From Fasciolopsis buskii (Eukaryota; Platyhelminthes; Trematoda; Plagiorchiida; Fasciolidae), in the NCBI GenBank assembly GCA_008360955.1, contig LUCM01010038.1, forward strand, positions 203,015 to 267,014: a DNA stretch of 64,000 bases. The letters run 5' to 3'. The position numbers and the translations under genes were made by a program. Below are positions 39,501 to 54,500 of this stretch, piece after piece (position 1 is the stretch's first letter; each line of letters begins with the position of its first letter). A model generated the notes under the pieces. It was not told where the DNA came from, did no database searches, and saw only the letters and a list, made by a program, of their open reading frames with translations.

Positions 39501-42500
39501 ATGGAAGACTCATTATCACTCCGGTTCTGTATACGAGCTAAGACGACCACATGGTATTGCTTAAAAAAACGCGGTCAAATCATCGATTGCATCATAGATT
39601 TATCTTCCTTTAGCCCGCTAGATCAATAGAATACAACGCAAATCGCACAAATAGCTTGTCGCCTTTTTTCTCCTGCTCCGTTCGCAGTTCGATTAACTAG
39701 GCAGTATTTTGTGAATCTGGTCACCATTTTTCCCATATGTAGTCGGTCGCATTTATTGTGACCGCGGTATGGTAGAGTGAACCCACTGACAAACTTCGGG
39801 AAACTGGTGATGTTTCCGCTCTGCCTCTTTCGAAATTGAAAACAAACAATAGAGGAATCGTCATTCTTTAACAAAGACATACGGGAGATTTTCGCGAATA
39901 AAATACTCCCGAGATGTTTTTTGTGGCGGCCACTGAAAAGATGATCACAGTCTAGAATAGCTCAACTCGGAGAACTCAGTTTTCATGTTCTTCTGTTTAA
40001 CGATCTGAATGCGCTGTTCTCGTATCAGTAAACGTCCACCGGCAAAGTAGAAAAAGGAAAAATTCAGTAGACGTGGCTCATTGCAACAGTACGAAATTTA
40101 CGTGAGTCAAATGTGAAATGGTTTAACAGGGTACGAGTCATTAGTAGGAAAGTTGGACACGACCGGGGCTCGGTTGATAGATAAAACAGCTGTTCAGTCA
40201 GTGTTTCTCCGAGGCAAACCGTACCTAACAGAAGAAACTACTTCGTACATTGTGGGTATTTCCTGTCTATTCATGTGTGTACCGTAAACTTTGTCACTTG
40301 AGAAAACAACGCAGGGTCAAAATCTAACTGAACGCATTTATGTGAACGTGTCATTTCAAACTAGGCGTATCTGCTTCGACCTTCAGCAAGATAAGTGATT
40401 CTCGAATACAAGCAAGGCATATGTGAAACCATTTCCTGTTCCCGTGGGAGAATACCAGTTTCTGGATACTGTCCTGGTTTATTAAAATCTGGCCCTATTA
40501 GTGCGCCCCACATTTCAGTCTTCCCTTCATCAAATTGCATTAGATAAGATGTGGTGGACAAACATGTCCGTTAATTCCCAGGAAGTACATCGTGTCTAAT
40601 GTAACCACTGCCACCCGCGAAACAGTTGTCGGAGTAGTTTGGTATTCTAACAAAACGGTAACAGAATGGTAAGGCAAATCGATTCTTTTAAGTGGCAGCA
40701 TTGGAAAGAATTCATTGAGTATTGAACAATTATCAATTTGTGAAGATAAAATAGAATGAAATACTGTTAGGAAGTGGAGTAAGGCCGAAGGGCAAATGAG
40801 AATTTAAGTAAAGATGCACATGTTACTATGGTGGCTTAAAATGAATTTTGCTCAAAGCATTAAATTCCTTGTGGCAAATTAGAATCGACGAAAGTCTGGC
40901 CACATTACTCAGTAGAATCACGTGTATCGTAAAAACGTTTCTTAACGCAAATAAAGTAGAATTGGATATGTTCGTTAAATCTGTTGTTGACACTGATGGA
41001 CAATAAATTGCATTTGTCCGAAGATTTTCCTGTTTCCTGACTAACAAGCACCCTTTATTGCTACAAGCGAATATCGTTCTATGATTAAACGTCATGCTCA
41101 TATGAAGTGGAGATGGACATTCGATGCCTGATTTTTGACAAACATTACTTAGGAGCAGAAGTTTAGAGAAGGCCAAACGTTACTTTTTATTAAATGGGAT
41201 ACAAACTTATATCAAGTAAAAGATCTTTACTCAAAATTTCGTTAAACCTTCAGTGTTGTTGAATGAATACTATATTGCACAAAATGATCAATTTTTGCAC
41301 TTAGTAGTGTTGGTTTTGGTGCACTTTGAAGAACTACGCTGCATGGCTGATTGTTTTGCAACTATAAAAACTGGTTTCATGTTGAAAGGAAATTTTTCCC
41401 TTATTGATTATTGCAGATGAAAAGGAAAAAAGCAACGCTATTTTATTGTTTTAATTAAACTTGCCTGAGATAATAAAATTAGTTCATCAAATTTGGAAAA
41501 TTAAAAGCCACTGAATGAAAATGATGTTGGCGGAAAAAATGTTGCTAAAACATTTCTTTTTAATAGCATTCTAGAGGTGCAGATTCGAGACCCATCATGG
41601 ATCGATGCACGGAAATGGCTAAATTAGAAAACGAGGCTCAAAGGGCATGAGGTGCCAGGAGTGGTTCCTTTTTATCCGGGAAATTGTGGTGAATTGAGCC
41701 ATTTGACTTAAACACGTGGGGCCCTTGGGGCTAAGAACAGTGACGGGAATCCAGTGCGACGTGTGATAAAGTTCCATTGTCAGTACATGCGGATAAATGA
41801 CCAAATAGATCATAGAAAGCTAGAAAAATAACTGCCTTGAGGGTAGTCAAATAGACTCTATTAGGTTCGAAAAGGACAGATGATGGAGTTTTCCTCTTAT
41901 GGTATCAGAATATGGATTTCGGTGAGGGCATTATAGGTACAAACCATAGAGTTATTCTGGGTGGTTTATACAGTCGAGTGGGACATAAATAATGTGGACA
42001 GTGTCTGTTATGAAGAGCGACCGAGAATGCGGGTGCGAACATGAATCCAACGTGAAAAGAAGTGATCTCTAGAATAATAACCACGTCACAGATTTTCTGG
42101 AAATTCCGGGAACCTGGACGACTGTGGTGCAAACTGTGCAGAACATCATGATCCACAAGCACAATGTCCGCATCGTTTAGGAATGATAAAATTGCACGTG
42201 AACGCTAAGAGTAAACATTAAAGATAATATCACCGTAGATAAACCCAGGAAAAATAGGTGTTTCAAAGCTTTTCTGTTTAACCTATCTCATTCATTATGT
42301 TCTTTATTAGTGGTATTCCGCAGACCAGTTAAGAAAGGAAACCTCGAATTTTTGATTGTGCTCATCAAAGCAAATACTCAGGTCCTCGGTAAACACAAAA
42401 ACTTTACAATAAAAATGGATTAGTTTATTTATTTTTTCCAAAATATTTTCATCCTTCTGGTAGCCACAGGGAATCGCCTTGAAGCAAGAACAGCTGAACT

Positions 42501-45500
42501 GGGTCATCACGTGAGGTAACTCATGATATTGTGGGTATATTGTCGAATATATGCGCTCGTTCGAAAACATTTGTAAGCCTGCCGAAAAAATTCCTGAACC
42601 GAAACCAAGTACGTGTCATGAACAGCCCATTGGAGAGAAAGAACAAATGATGGTTGGTCACATCTACTTCTCAATGTCACCGCGGTCCCGTGGGTCATCA
42701 TATGATGTAAAGCGTTCACAGCAGATTATTGATAGCGGATGAACAAGACAACACACATCACTTTGAACTGTCAGTTCACCTATGACCGTAGATTTCAACA
42801 AAATGAAACTGGGAGGCTGAGATTCCTTCTCATCTTAAAATAACCGTGAAAAATGGAACTTTTCTCTACACCAACTGTCCCATAGAAAACCTATTTTGTG
42901 ACTTTTCGTTACGACCTGTTAGGTTGTGTTCGTCATATCGACTCATTTTTTACTAGCTTGGGAACAGCTATTTTCATCAATGCGTGCATTCTTTCCATTA
43001 CGGCGCACACAGAGAGGCGAGGCAAATGTTTTTTTGTCTACTTAGCAAGTGTGAATGATTATTCAATGAAACGTGATGAGGTAAACTCATTCCCCATTAC
43101 CTTCGAAGCTGGTGCTTGTTTAGAATAAATCGATCTTCAGATTTTTGAAAATGATATCAATTTATTACCTACGGTAGCTAGGTGGTCTCAAATCTGTTTG
43201 CTCAAACTGAGTGATGACATTCTGCTTGCTTTTTTTCTGCATTTAAGCAAATCCTATTTTGGTAATTCCGTTTACAACGCAACCATAGCTTTAGCTGAGG
43301 TTTGCACACGTGACACATTCATTTAATGGTTTCCCCCTCTAGGAGAGAAAGAACCTTTATGCAATGTGTCTGACGACATTGTCATTCGTTGCAAGTTCCA
43401 GTTCATGTGGCTGGGCCTCACTGTGCTTACTTAATTTTGACGAAACTATTAAAGAGATTAATCGAATGGATTTAGAAACTCAAAAGTCTACATCATATCC
43501 AGTTAGTATGAGAGACTGAGCTTGGGTCGCATGTGCAAATCTCGATTTAGGACTCCTCAGCACTGCATTTTAAGCATTTCACAACTTGAACTCGAACTAT
43601 TGAGATTTGAATAAATTAGATTTTCGGAAATAATGTCATCTAGATCCAAGGCAAATAAATTAATTTTGGGAAAACTCCATGGTTGTGCTCTGAAAATTTT
43701 CCTGTTAAGTATTTTTGCTGAATAGAATTCTTTAACTCTGGAACCAGTCGGTTGATTGTTACTGGACCGTGATATTGCGAAAGCCAGTAACAGGTAAGGA
43801 TATAATATGATGTTTAATTTCGGCAAACCACCGAAAAGCATCCTGGATAGCTCGACATCTTTTACTTTCCAACTGCAGTGATTTCTCTCTGATGCGCATC
43901 TCAATTAGCAAGTTGAAGACAGGCACTTCTCCTGTTTTCAAACACCTAAGAAACTATGGTATATTACGGCCCTATTCGTCAGTAGAAGTTGCAGCTTCCT
44001 GGTAGCTCACTTGGAAATCACAACAAACCTCCTGCTGGTGATATTCGTGGCTGTTTATTTCAGATTAAACGTAAAAAAGACGTGCGCGTTATTCAGAGCC
44101 TGTTCAGGTTGCCAATGGATGACCCACGACAGCATAATGAGTAGCACTGATTGTCCTGGACTTGGGTTTGCGAGACACCAGCCAACGAGCAGGCTTTTAT
44201 CGTACCATTTTTGCTTTTTCTGATTCCAACAACGCCTGGAAGACGGCGCAAAGATGTACACGTTTAGAAGTCGTTGCCTCCCGTCACATCAGTTGAACTC
44301 GCAGTTTAGCAAAACTGTGCATAGGAATGCCTCACCCATCAACTCTGCTCCAAGCCATGAAGCTCTGCACAACGAATCTCAGTAAGCAGAAATGAATTAT
44401 CTAGGTAACATTTGAAGGGCTTTGAAAGGTCACGAAATCCTTGTGTAGCGCATTTTGTAAAAATTTGTTGCAAACTTTATGAATACACTGTGTGAATACC
44501 AAGCTACGATGGCAACACAATGAAAGTAAGATGCTATTAGCTTCATAGGTGGAATTTCATTTCAAAATCTGGAAGGTATTTGTAGTTCGTTCCTGAGAGA
44601 ACATTCTTTTGTCGTGATTTGCAAACCACGTCTACCGTGCAGTGCATTTCAGTGAACCGGTCCCAAACCAATTACTATAAAATTGAGTACCTTGTATATT
44701 TTACCGTAAGCATCCACCAGAATTTTCATCCCGTATTTAAGTACTTTTCTTTCAGTCTCACCTCTGGCCTAACCACCGCGAACCATGTTTGTGTTGCTCA
44801 TTCTGCTTCTTTAGGGATACAGCAGGTCAGGAACAGTACTACTCAATTGTGGCATTGCATTTTCGAGAAGCAAAAGTGAGTCCGACTGTGTTTGTCATAA
44901 ACTTACTACTCTTTCTCCATATCCTTGATGCAAGACGTGCACAAACCTTCTGTAACGAGGGTGATGCCAATGCAAGGCCTTTCCTATGAAGGCTCCCAGA
45001 GGCTAAGAAATTTAAGCTGGGCACTTGTCGACCTGTAATCTGATGACGATCACCCTCAAAACACTAACCATGCTTTTTAATGTAGCCAGCTTGAATCCAC
45101 AAAACGGTATCGGTAAAGACAAACGGGTAATTTGATTACCACCAATAAAGCAATAATTAACTGTCAAATGACTCTTTTATTGATGACAACGATCGACATC
45201 TACGGTGCTTGCCACCAGTTGTTACGCTTCATCGGATACATCTGTTGGAATCACGGACACCCATTATGAGGTTGTCATGTTTGACTGTAGCCCGAATCAC
45301 TGTGTTCCGCGGGGGTGATCAGTATCCACTTCTCCTTGGCAATCCCAATCAAATAATTCATTCTTATTTCATCTGGCATCGTCGCTTGGTTCGTTACCCC
45401 TAACTAGCCGAAGAAATATACTACGTTTTGGTGCTTCTCGATCGCATCTCCGAATCAGCTTGTTGTCTGTAGTAAGTGCGCACAATGTGAAACGGCCTGG

Positions 45501-48500
45501 CACTACGGCGCATAACAACGAGATGCGATCGAGTCGGCAGATTGACCGTCAACGCTGACCGACGCACATACACCGAAATCAGTCAGGGCCAACAAACACG
45601 CGTGGACTAACTTGCATCGAACTGTGCAACCGTGAATACATGGATACAATATCAACGTGGTTGAACCCGCTGTTTGAGGGGACTGATTGCCGTGAAAGAT
45701 TTCCGCGTGAACTGCGAGCTATTGATTTGTGTCCAGGTATAGTGGACGCCGCCTATCTGTGTTTGTGTATGTTTATCTATCACATTGTGGAAAAGCTTAA
45801 TGAACAAATTACATCATACATGTCCAGGAAAACGGTGATTTTAATTAGTGATGGGCAGTTTGCAAACAAACGGTATGATAAACACCCGCTCAAATAACTC
45901 ATCGCACTAACCTAGGACGTTTGTTCTGTTACAATAAGTAGCTGGTTATAAGAATAACCTCCGGTCAAATGGAATAGCCATTTAGGCTAAAAGCTGTTCT
46001 GCCCCCCGCCGGGATTAAAAGATTTGCTCAGAGCAGACCAAAAATATTCTGAATGCACGTTGACCAGAATTAACATCAATCAAAGTTTAGAGTTAACGGG
46101 GGCAAAACTACCTGCTGATAGTGACTACCAAGTCAGCACATGCACTTTGGCTGAGTCCGTCAAACTGGGAACGAACTATTCTACACAAAAGTCACAAAAA
46201 CCCTTGGAGATTTAGTGTCTATGTTCACATAACAGTCGGTTTCGTTTTTTCAGGCATTCGTTGTGGTCTATGATGTCACTGACCTCAAATCCTTCGAGCA
46301 AATACGAAAATATTGGTTAAAATCGGTTGACCAAGTGAGTACATTTTTGGACATTGTTTTACTGCACAAATAGCGATTGTGTTTATCCTTTAAGAACATC
46401 GAAAAAATGAACTGAGGTGTCCGATATCTTGTCCCTTGGAATAGAAGGATGAGAGCAAATTATATGAGCGTAACGACGATGTGGACCATTCACTTATTAC
46501 CCTTCATGAACCCTACATTTCCTGCCCCAAAGTCTTTAACCACGTCAATTTCTGCTAAAGGATGAATACGCGAATGCATTCGGGAACAAAATATGTAAAC
46601 TTTACATTAGTGGGAAAAGCGGGAAATTGGGCTTACGTGAAAACTCAATGCACAATGAGTTGTACATGTCACCGGAGCATCTTCATAGCATCATAGTAAG
46701 GAAAACATCACCTGAAAATATAATATGCTTTGTGGAGCATTCGACAATCTCAAAGCATTTACTTCAGTCAAAGACTAGTACAATTGTAGTTGCTTCATGA
46801 ACCCAGTCAAACGTTTGGCTCAAAACGGAGTTCTAGAGCCGGGACTCATGTCTTGAATCGTAAAGAAAATCTCACCCTGATCAGTCAAAGTAGAATTAAA
46901 TGGCTTCTGTGGGATATTTTCTCGTACATTTTAATGAAGGTCGTTCTTTCGGACAACTAATTAACTTGGAAAATTTGCATTCTTGGAGAATAAAATGAAT
47001 GTCTGTTTTCGACAAACTTGGGGATTTTTTATAAGAAGTGTTTGGTAATTTCCAAAATTTACGGTCGAAAGAGAAGAATTATGGCTTTTGGTTGGGATGA
47101 AATCCAACCTGAACACAATCATCGTAATGATTAAAAAATTCGGAGTAGGATGAATGGACACTATCCCATTCACAATCACGGTTTCTCAAGGATTGCGCCA
47201 ATCCGAGTTATTGAGGTAGTCAATTTGGGGATTAGCTTTCTCTCCGCCTTCTGCTCTGACTAGCGCTGGACGGCTTCACACTAAAATTTGTTCTGTCACA
47301 TCTTGCCGTGTATTTAATGACTTCGACATCACAGTTTTTGGTTAGAGAGTAAGGAAAGCACAAACTGGGTCAGAATTTGTGGGATCGTGTAATTTTGTCG
47401 TGCATCGTATTTGGCCATATTCTACCAGCAAATCAGGCCTGAAACAATACCTCATGTCCTGAAAACACACGTTTCACTGCCAGCACAAGTCAGCGGAAGT
47501 TTTTATTCTGCATCGTCTTTGTTCCGTCTGTTCTCTCACCTCTCACGGTCAAGAGACACCTAAAATTGCCAGGTTTGACTTGCGAAATCCCTCATAAAGT
47601 CAGTATTTTCTGTTGCCACGGTGTGCAAGATCTCGCACACGCCGATGTGTTGAGGTGCTGAGGGTGTTTGTCTGTGTGCGTGTATAAATGTGCTTGTGCG
47701 TGTGTGTGTGTGTGAATGTATGTGTATGTTACGGGCACGTGCGACCCCACCTGAGCTTTGAATCGCGGGCGGTTATACAGGTAACTAACCCGCTCAGGGG
47801 ACGCGTCATCAGCGGTGGCCCCGCACAGCGTGATACATGAATGTAACTGGCCTCGTGGCAATTCGGAACCAGGGCCATCTTTTCGCCATGCCCAAGGTTG
47901 CCACTATCCAGATAGCAGCAGAGAGCGGCAGCCATTCTCACGGCAGACATCGGCAAGTCGAGTTGTGAGGAATACACCCACACTTTCAAATGCGTTTACT
48001 CTCTCGGGGGCAAGTAGTCGAACAGCGATAAAGGAGTCCAACAAAGCACGCAAAACTGCAGAAAAGCCAAAATAATGTAGTTGATGCTAGACCGAGTGAA
48101 CAACACAGCGAAAAATTCTAAACATCGAAATGGTCAACTGAGGATTATTGTGCAGTTTATGTTACGGGATAAATTATTTGAAATTCCTACGGGTTTGTAC
48201 CAGATGAACTTGACCAGGGAAAACGGTATAAGTAAATTGGCCGATCAATACCCTGAATAGTAATTTTGGGTATGCCGTTAGAGATACACTACAAGTCATA
48301 CAATACAAAATACTTACAAAATAAAGATAAGGTTATCGGTGTCAGGCTTGCGTTCGTTATGTCTCTTTAAGGGAGTCGAACTCAGTAAAATTAGTAAGGG
48401 CATGCAGCTTTCGACATACGTAGCGAAGAGTATTATAGTTGCATGAGGGCCCAGATTAAACGTGGTCGGTTCTGATCTGTACAAAGTCGGTGATTATAAG

Positions 48501-51500
48501 CGACACTTTGTTCGAGGTATTAATCGCACAGACAAATTCAGCGCAAACTGGATGATGAACAGGCAGGTCACGTCTCGCAGTCAGATCAATGGAATAGTTT
48601 ATGCGGGGCCGGTAATATAGCCAGCCTATCGATTACTGGAACGATGGATTCCGTTTTTAAAGGATTTAGGTATAAGGACAATCCATTTCGCCCTTTCTTT
48701 TGCATTGTTGTGTGGTACCTAGATCTTACTATTTGATAACGCAGAAAATGTGATGAGACGTCTGCTCTACTTCAACCGCAAATCCTCAATGGATTCTGTT
48801 TCGCGTCCACTATCTCCAATCCCCACCAACTCTAATGAGAAAAACCGAGTCGAGCAGACAAAATAGTTCGTTTATTAATCAAACCATATAGCTTATATTA
48901 TTCTTCGATCTACAACACTTACTGATTGATTATTGTGCCGGCTAATTCGATCCCTCGGCATCCACCGACTTTCTCATGCGGTGCCTTTGCTCCGCTTATT
49001 GATTGGCATAATTAGTGCAAAGTCGCCGCAGCTGTGTTGATCTCTGATCCGGGTAGAGGTTATGACGAGCCAATACCCGCTACCCTAACACTTACCAGTG
49101 ATATATCGATTAGATCAGAATGACGGATATGTATTAGAGCAAAAATCATTCGGTGAAAATGTTTGCTCTTGAAATTATGCCTATTGGTTTCCGATTTAGT
49201 TGTTTGGCGCTAAAGCGGAAATAACACGTTTCTAAATTTAGGACAAATGGTAAGCCGGCCAAACTATATTAGAACATTTTGTGTGTATTTTTGTGCCTTA
49301 AAAGCGGACACAATGACGTTTTTTAATTCGTTGCCCAAAGTCGAGAGACCGTTCATGAGTGATACACTTTTTGGGAAGATTAGAAATCCATGAACCAAGT
49401 GACGATTGTGGAAATGCTCAGCATCAATCTTTTGTTGCATAATCTTATCACACCAGAGTTATTAATCCTCCGATATTTAAGTCTTAGTGACTGCCGAAAA
49501 CTACCGAATTATGGCATGGCTGTTTCATTTGGAATGGTAAGAACTGTCGACAACGCGCGCCTACTGCGTCGCACTTGGAGATTAAAACCACTGTTAATCC
49601 TAGTCGTTAAACGGCTTTAATTTGGTCTCTCTCTCACACCTGCTCTGCCGCGCTAGGTAGTAAAAGCTGGTTTTCAGTTTTTTCTTACGAAGAGAATTGA
49701 CTAAGCCATGCTTCTATGTTAAATCATTCCCATTACTGAAAATATTCAACTTGGTGTACCTTAATGTAGAAACAGGATGGTGCACAGACAAACCGATTTA
49801 ATGATATGCAAATCTGGGTTCGATGAAAAGCTTTTAGTTGTTCAACAGAAGAGCCGTGCGCCCGTAGATCCGCACGCGACCGGTCTGTGCAACAGGATAA
49901 ATTAGCGTGCCCAATTCACAAGCAATGCGTGGTTGCAAACTGCCAATTAGCTAATAAAACACTGCCGCTTAGGGAGAGAGAGAGAGTTACCCTGGTTTAT
50001 GACAATCCTTTTACCTAAAATCAGCAATAGTTGGTTTGCATATATACGCGCATATAATTTATGTTTCATGTATCCGCAGTACATGATTGTTCAATAACTG
50101 ACGATCAGGTGGAGTAGGTTCATCCTTTACTCGGGTCCATTACCAATGACGCACACTTCGATCTGGGTCTCAAAGGGGTCGTTCATCAAACGAGAGAGAA
50201 ATGTACTCACACGTGTCATGAACCTGTGGTAGTGGCCGTGTTCTTTGTCCAAATTTCAACAAAATCAGGATGCAATAAGCACAAAATAAGGAGGAAGAAT
50301 AGAAATGTCGAAGACACCCTTTTCCGGTGATCTTCATTTGCACATCAGCGATTTTCTGCTATAATTCATTCTAAACCGTAATTCTCCTGTGGACTAGATA
50401 ATGTCGTACCTTTTACACCCAAATAGAGGCGCTTCTTTCCCTGGTTTGACTTTTTTCACTGAACTGAGTGACATAACGGGTATCTGTGATGGATTCGTAT
50501 CGCAATTGGCGTTGTGCCTGAATCAAATAGAGCTAGTTCATTGGCTATCGGTGGTCGCGCAACACTGGGTGATGCTAGAAAAATTGCGATCAATACACGG
50601 TATGCATTGAACTCGACCTTGCTAGACAACGAGCAAGTGCAGAACGTAAGGCCAGATTGAGATGGCGTTGTCCCATTGGACACCGATGGCCAGCCGATAT
50701 AGTGGTGTGACCAGAAAACAAGAGCGCGGATGTGAAGACTGACAGGTCCACATCGTGAGCTGAGCCAGCCGATCAGGATGAGTGGTCCCGATTCGACAGC
50801 AGAACGCCATGAGCTAAATCGCGTGAAATGTATCGACCAGGAGGACAACCGATGAAATAATTACAGTCGCACAGGAGCAATAATGCAGCCAAAGTAACCT
50901 AAAAGTGTGATGATTTCACTTAATAAATGAAATTCTGTGCCGGTCGAATCCGGCTTGTTTTCATTTGAGCTAGTGACGACGGATGATAGTGATCTAAATA
51001 TAGGATCGGCTTACTGAAGAGCAGAATTAGGAACAGAGAATAGACCTCAAACAACAATGCCCAATTTTAAAAAGCCCTTGATCGTTTTTGAATAGAAGTT
51101 CACCTTTCCGAGGACTGCTAGCATGGCTGGCGATAAAGATGAATGGCTATTGTACGACGACAGGAATAACATCCCTAGGAGCCATTGATGAACACTAATT
51201 TTGTTGGCTAGTTTCAACCTCCAGTAACATCGTTAGGCTTCTTGTCCAGAAGCGACTTGTTGACCACAAAATGCAGTATCGCTGCTTCCCCTCTCTCGTA
51301 TCCATTTATGTGATATTCATGATTATCCATGACCTTGTTGGGCGTTTACTTCAAGTGATCTGCCTTTACGGAACTTTTACTCAACGAGAGTTTGTTCAAC
51401 TGAGCTTGTTTAAGGCTAATGTGTATTCACAAACAAACGCACATCCATATGAATATTTACACAACTTCGGTGTCATCGCAAAGTTGTTAGTCAGTGCACT

Positions 51501-54500
51501 AAGCGACGGAAACTTACACAAAAGTCAGTTGGTAATGGTGGACTGAATTAGTCGACGGACGCTTTGAGAGTTAACGTTCACTAGGAAATTCCGACTTCGG
51601 TTATTTGCTTCGGATCAATAAAAGAAATTTTGTCTGCCTGAATTGACTGTTCGTTTATGAAGACATTTTCACAAACTGGGACGACTTTTCAGATCATACT
51701 GGATTCACTGCGTCACATTTGGTTTTCTTCATTTCTAAACCACCTCATTTCATCTTTGTGCTTTTCAGTATATGGATGAACCTGTCCCGGTGTTTTTTGC
51801 AGCCAACAAATGTGATATGTCCAAACTCCGACAAGTTAGCACAGAACAAGGAGAGCGGGTAACTTGATTTGATGTTTGAATGAATTAATATTTGCCAAAT
51901 GTATGATGAAAATGCAAAAGCAAGTTGGAACTGTACCCCACTTATTATACATTCCATGCCTAGATCAGTTTTGTTCAACTACTGCAGCCAGTAACCTGAA
52001 CTCGATAACCTGAGTTCTGCTGTCGTCATGTTCATTTGCGTAATCAAAACTTTGGCGAACAGAACCGTGAAAAAAGTCATAAATAACAATTTAAACTAAG
52101 GCTAATCCTGTGGGAAACAAAGCTGAAACTTTAACGTGTCCTATTAGAGAAGGCTCACCAGTCACATGACGCCTAGGGTTAATGCACTAGAGGATGAGAC
52201 CAGGTTCGATGGACCAGGTTAGCCGATTCAGTAATAGTTGCATTTTGGTTGAAAGAGTTACTTAACATTAATTTTTTAATAGCATGGAAAGAAACAGATT
52301 TTCCTGGCGAGGTCTAATAGCCTCTATGATTGTGCATTTAGTAAGGTCCGTGTGTTGTTTGATTAAGTGGAGTTGTTGTTATTCCATCACGGCAACTGAT
52401 TTTCAGATGTAATAAGGTCAGTGACTGGATCAAAGTCGATTTCACTCGGCCGTGACTAAGATTCCAAAGAAATGAAATTAATTTAGAGACCCTTCTGCAA
52501 TCACGGACCCCATGATCGGCGGAAAAAACCGGGGAAAACAAATCGTAATACTACGAAAGTTAGCCTTAGTTTTAACGCATCGCAACATGTTCATTTGAAT
52601 TACAGTAACTAACCAAAGTTAAACAAAAGTATGACATTACTTAAGTGCAAATCGAATAATATTGCATTTACGGGAAGGGATGAAAGTATCGGTGGATTGT
52701 GACGGAGTGGAACTAAGTAATCGGCTGGGGGTCTTTGCTACAGTACTTTAAAGCGGGAACGCGTTATCTTTTCGAGTAAAGAAGTGTCATTCCTATTAGT
52801 GACTAACTTTTCCTATTCGGCCAGAGAGAGGCCACTTAAGAAGAAATCAAACGGGGATAAATTTAAATTGAAAGCCCTTTATACAGAGTGAAGCCTGATA
52901 AAAGTTTAGTATGGGAAGAATCTTGAAGACACACAGTTCAAGCCCCGGATACAATGAGCTGTTTTAGTTTACCCCATACTACGTGAAGGCAACGTGAGTG
53001 GCAGCTGAATTGTTCTAAGGAGTAGATTTTGTTTACCATAAGTTCGAGATACCGTTATTTTCATTGATGTGCATGTTTGCTCCAGATTTTTTACTCCTTC
53101 ATTAAACGTTTAGTTTTTCAGTCAAAAAGATGTTTCGTTTAGTTAATGGAAACAATTGGCTCTAAGCGATCACAGCTAAAAATTAAGTTACAATGTAGAA
53201 CTTGCCCCACTGATCATTAGAATTTAGCTAGTAATAGAAATAAAGATACGGCTAAAGATAGGAATTGTTTTACTCGGAATCAAATTTTATTTTTCAGGCA
53301 TATTGTCCAGTTTTTTTGATGACTAGTTTGTGGTTGAGTAAAAAAAATTTTTCTTCGTGATCTACTTAAATGGAAATCTCAAGAAAAATTTTGAAGTTCC
53401 TTTATTTGTGATGTTCGATCGTCGCTATGTTTTACTCATCCGAGCAGGTTAAAGAGCTACGCAGATTTAATTCTCGCAGTGAAACCTGTCAGCAGTGGAT
53501 TCTGAAGGGGGAAAAGAAATTGTTGTTTGGTCCCTGACCACTTTATTGACAGTTAGGAAAAGTAGTGAATTCAGCAGAATGGTTTTGATGTGGAAATGCT
53601 AACCTAGAAATAGTTCACTTATATTCCATTCGTGCCACTTCTAAGCTCCCGTCAGCCGGGATAGTCACTCATACTTCTGGCATGCTTTAGTTCTGATGCT
53701 TTGCTGGCAGTTGAATTACTTTCTGCTGCAAAATTTAAGTGTGTTAGGTTTTTTCTTACCCAATGTGGTTTAATTATTTCAACTAACATAAATCTGACTA
53801 GAACTGGAGAAAGAATATTTGTCCTCCTTTAAATTTGGCTAATTCAGACGGATTTCTTGGTTTTGCCTGATTCTACAGTTGACATCCCAACAATGTGCGC
53901 ACGGGTATTTTGAAACCAGTGCAAAATCCGGCTCCAATATAGAGAACTTATTTCATCGTGTGGCAGAATCCATGGTATCCACGTGGGGTGCACCAAAAGT
54001 AGGTTACCTCTGCCCTATGCTAAAACAAATAGACCATTTAGTTAAACATTTCTAATTAATTTCTGTGGTGATCTTACAGCGATGGTACGAAATGGATATC
54101 AATGGGGACCTCGATGGCCGATGGCCCAATCAGGTGGGTTTACCAGTTGATAAGTTGGCTGATTATATCTCTGCACTATCTGGCAAATTATCAAAAAATA
54201 AACTGACAATGTGTTGGCAACAGAAGTTCAATAAAATCCTATAACATAATGGTTTACAAACTGACGAACGTAAAATCCGTGTGATTTCACTGATGACGAG
54301 CCACGCTTAGACGCATTGTGGTAATTTGAAATTTAGCCCGAGGTTCAATTTATGCAAACACATTCAAGGTAATGTGTGGTTTTAAAAGGACCATGCATAT
54401 TCTGTGTGGGCCTGGGTTGTTTATTATTCGGTTTGGGTCACACGTTCAAGTGAACATGTGACCTTACATTTCATGGGATTCATGAATCGCTGCTGTTTCA

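Larger units (their letters stand above)
46335..51768 (+). other. Rab intron 4 (5.4 kb)
   Basis: It contains a TG microsatellite (47697-47714), a GC-rich block (about 47735-48000), a GA run (49974-49986) and a repeat on the - strand (50480-50890) related to 8.5-8.9 kb. Confidence 0.85.

Noticed and set aside
41580..41610. A B-box-like motif GATTCGAGACC
   Set aside because: No A box at the right distance and no stem pairing.
50935..50965. A B-box-like GGTCGAATCCGG
   Set aside because: No A box or tRNA fold upstream.
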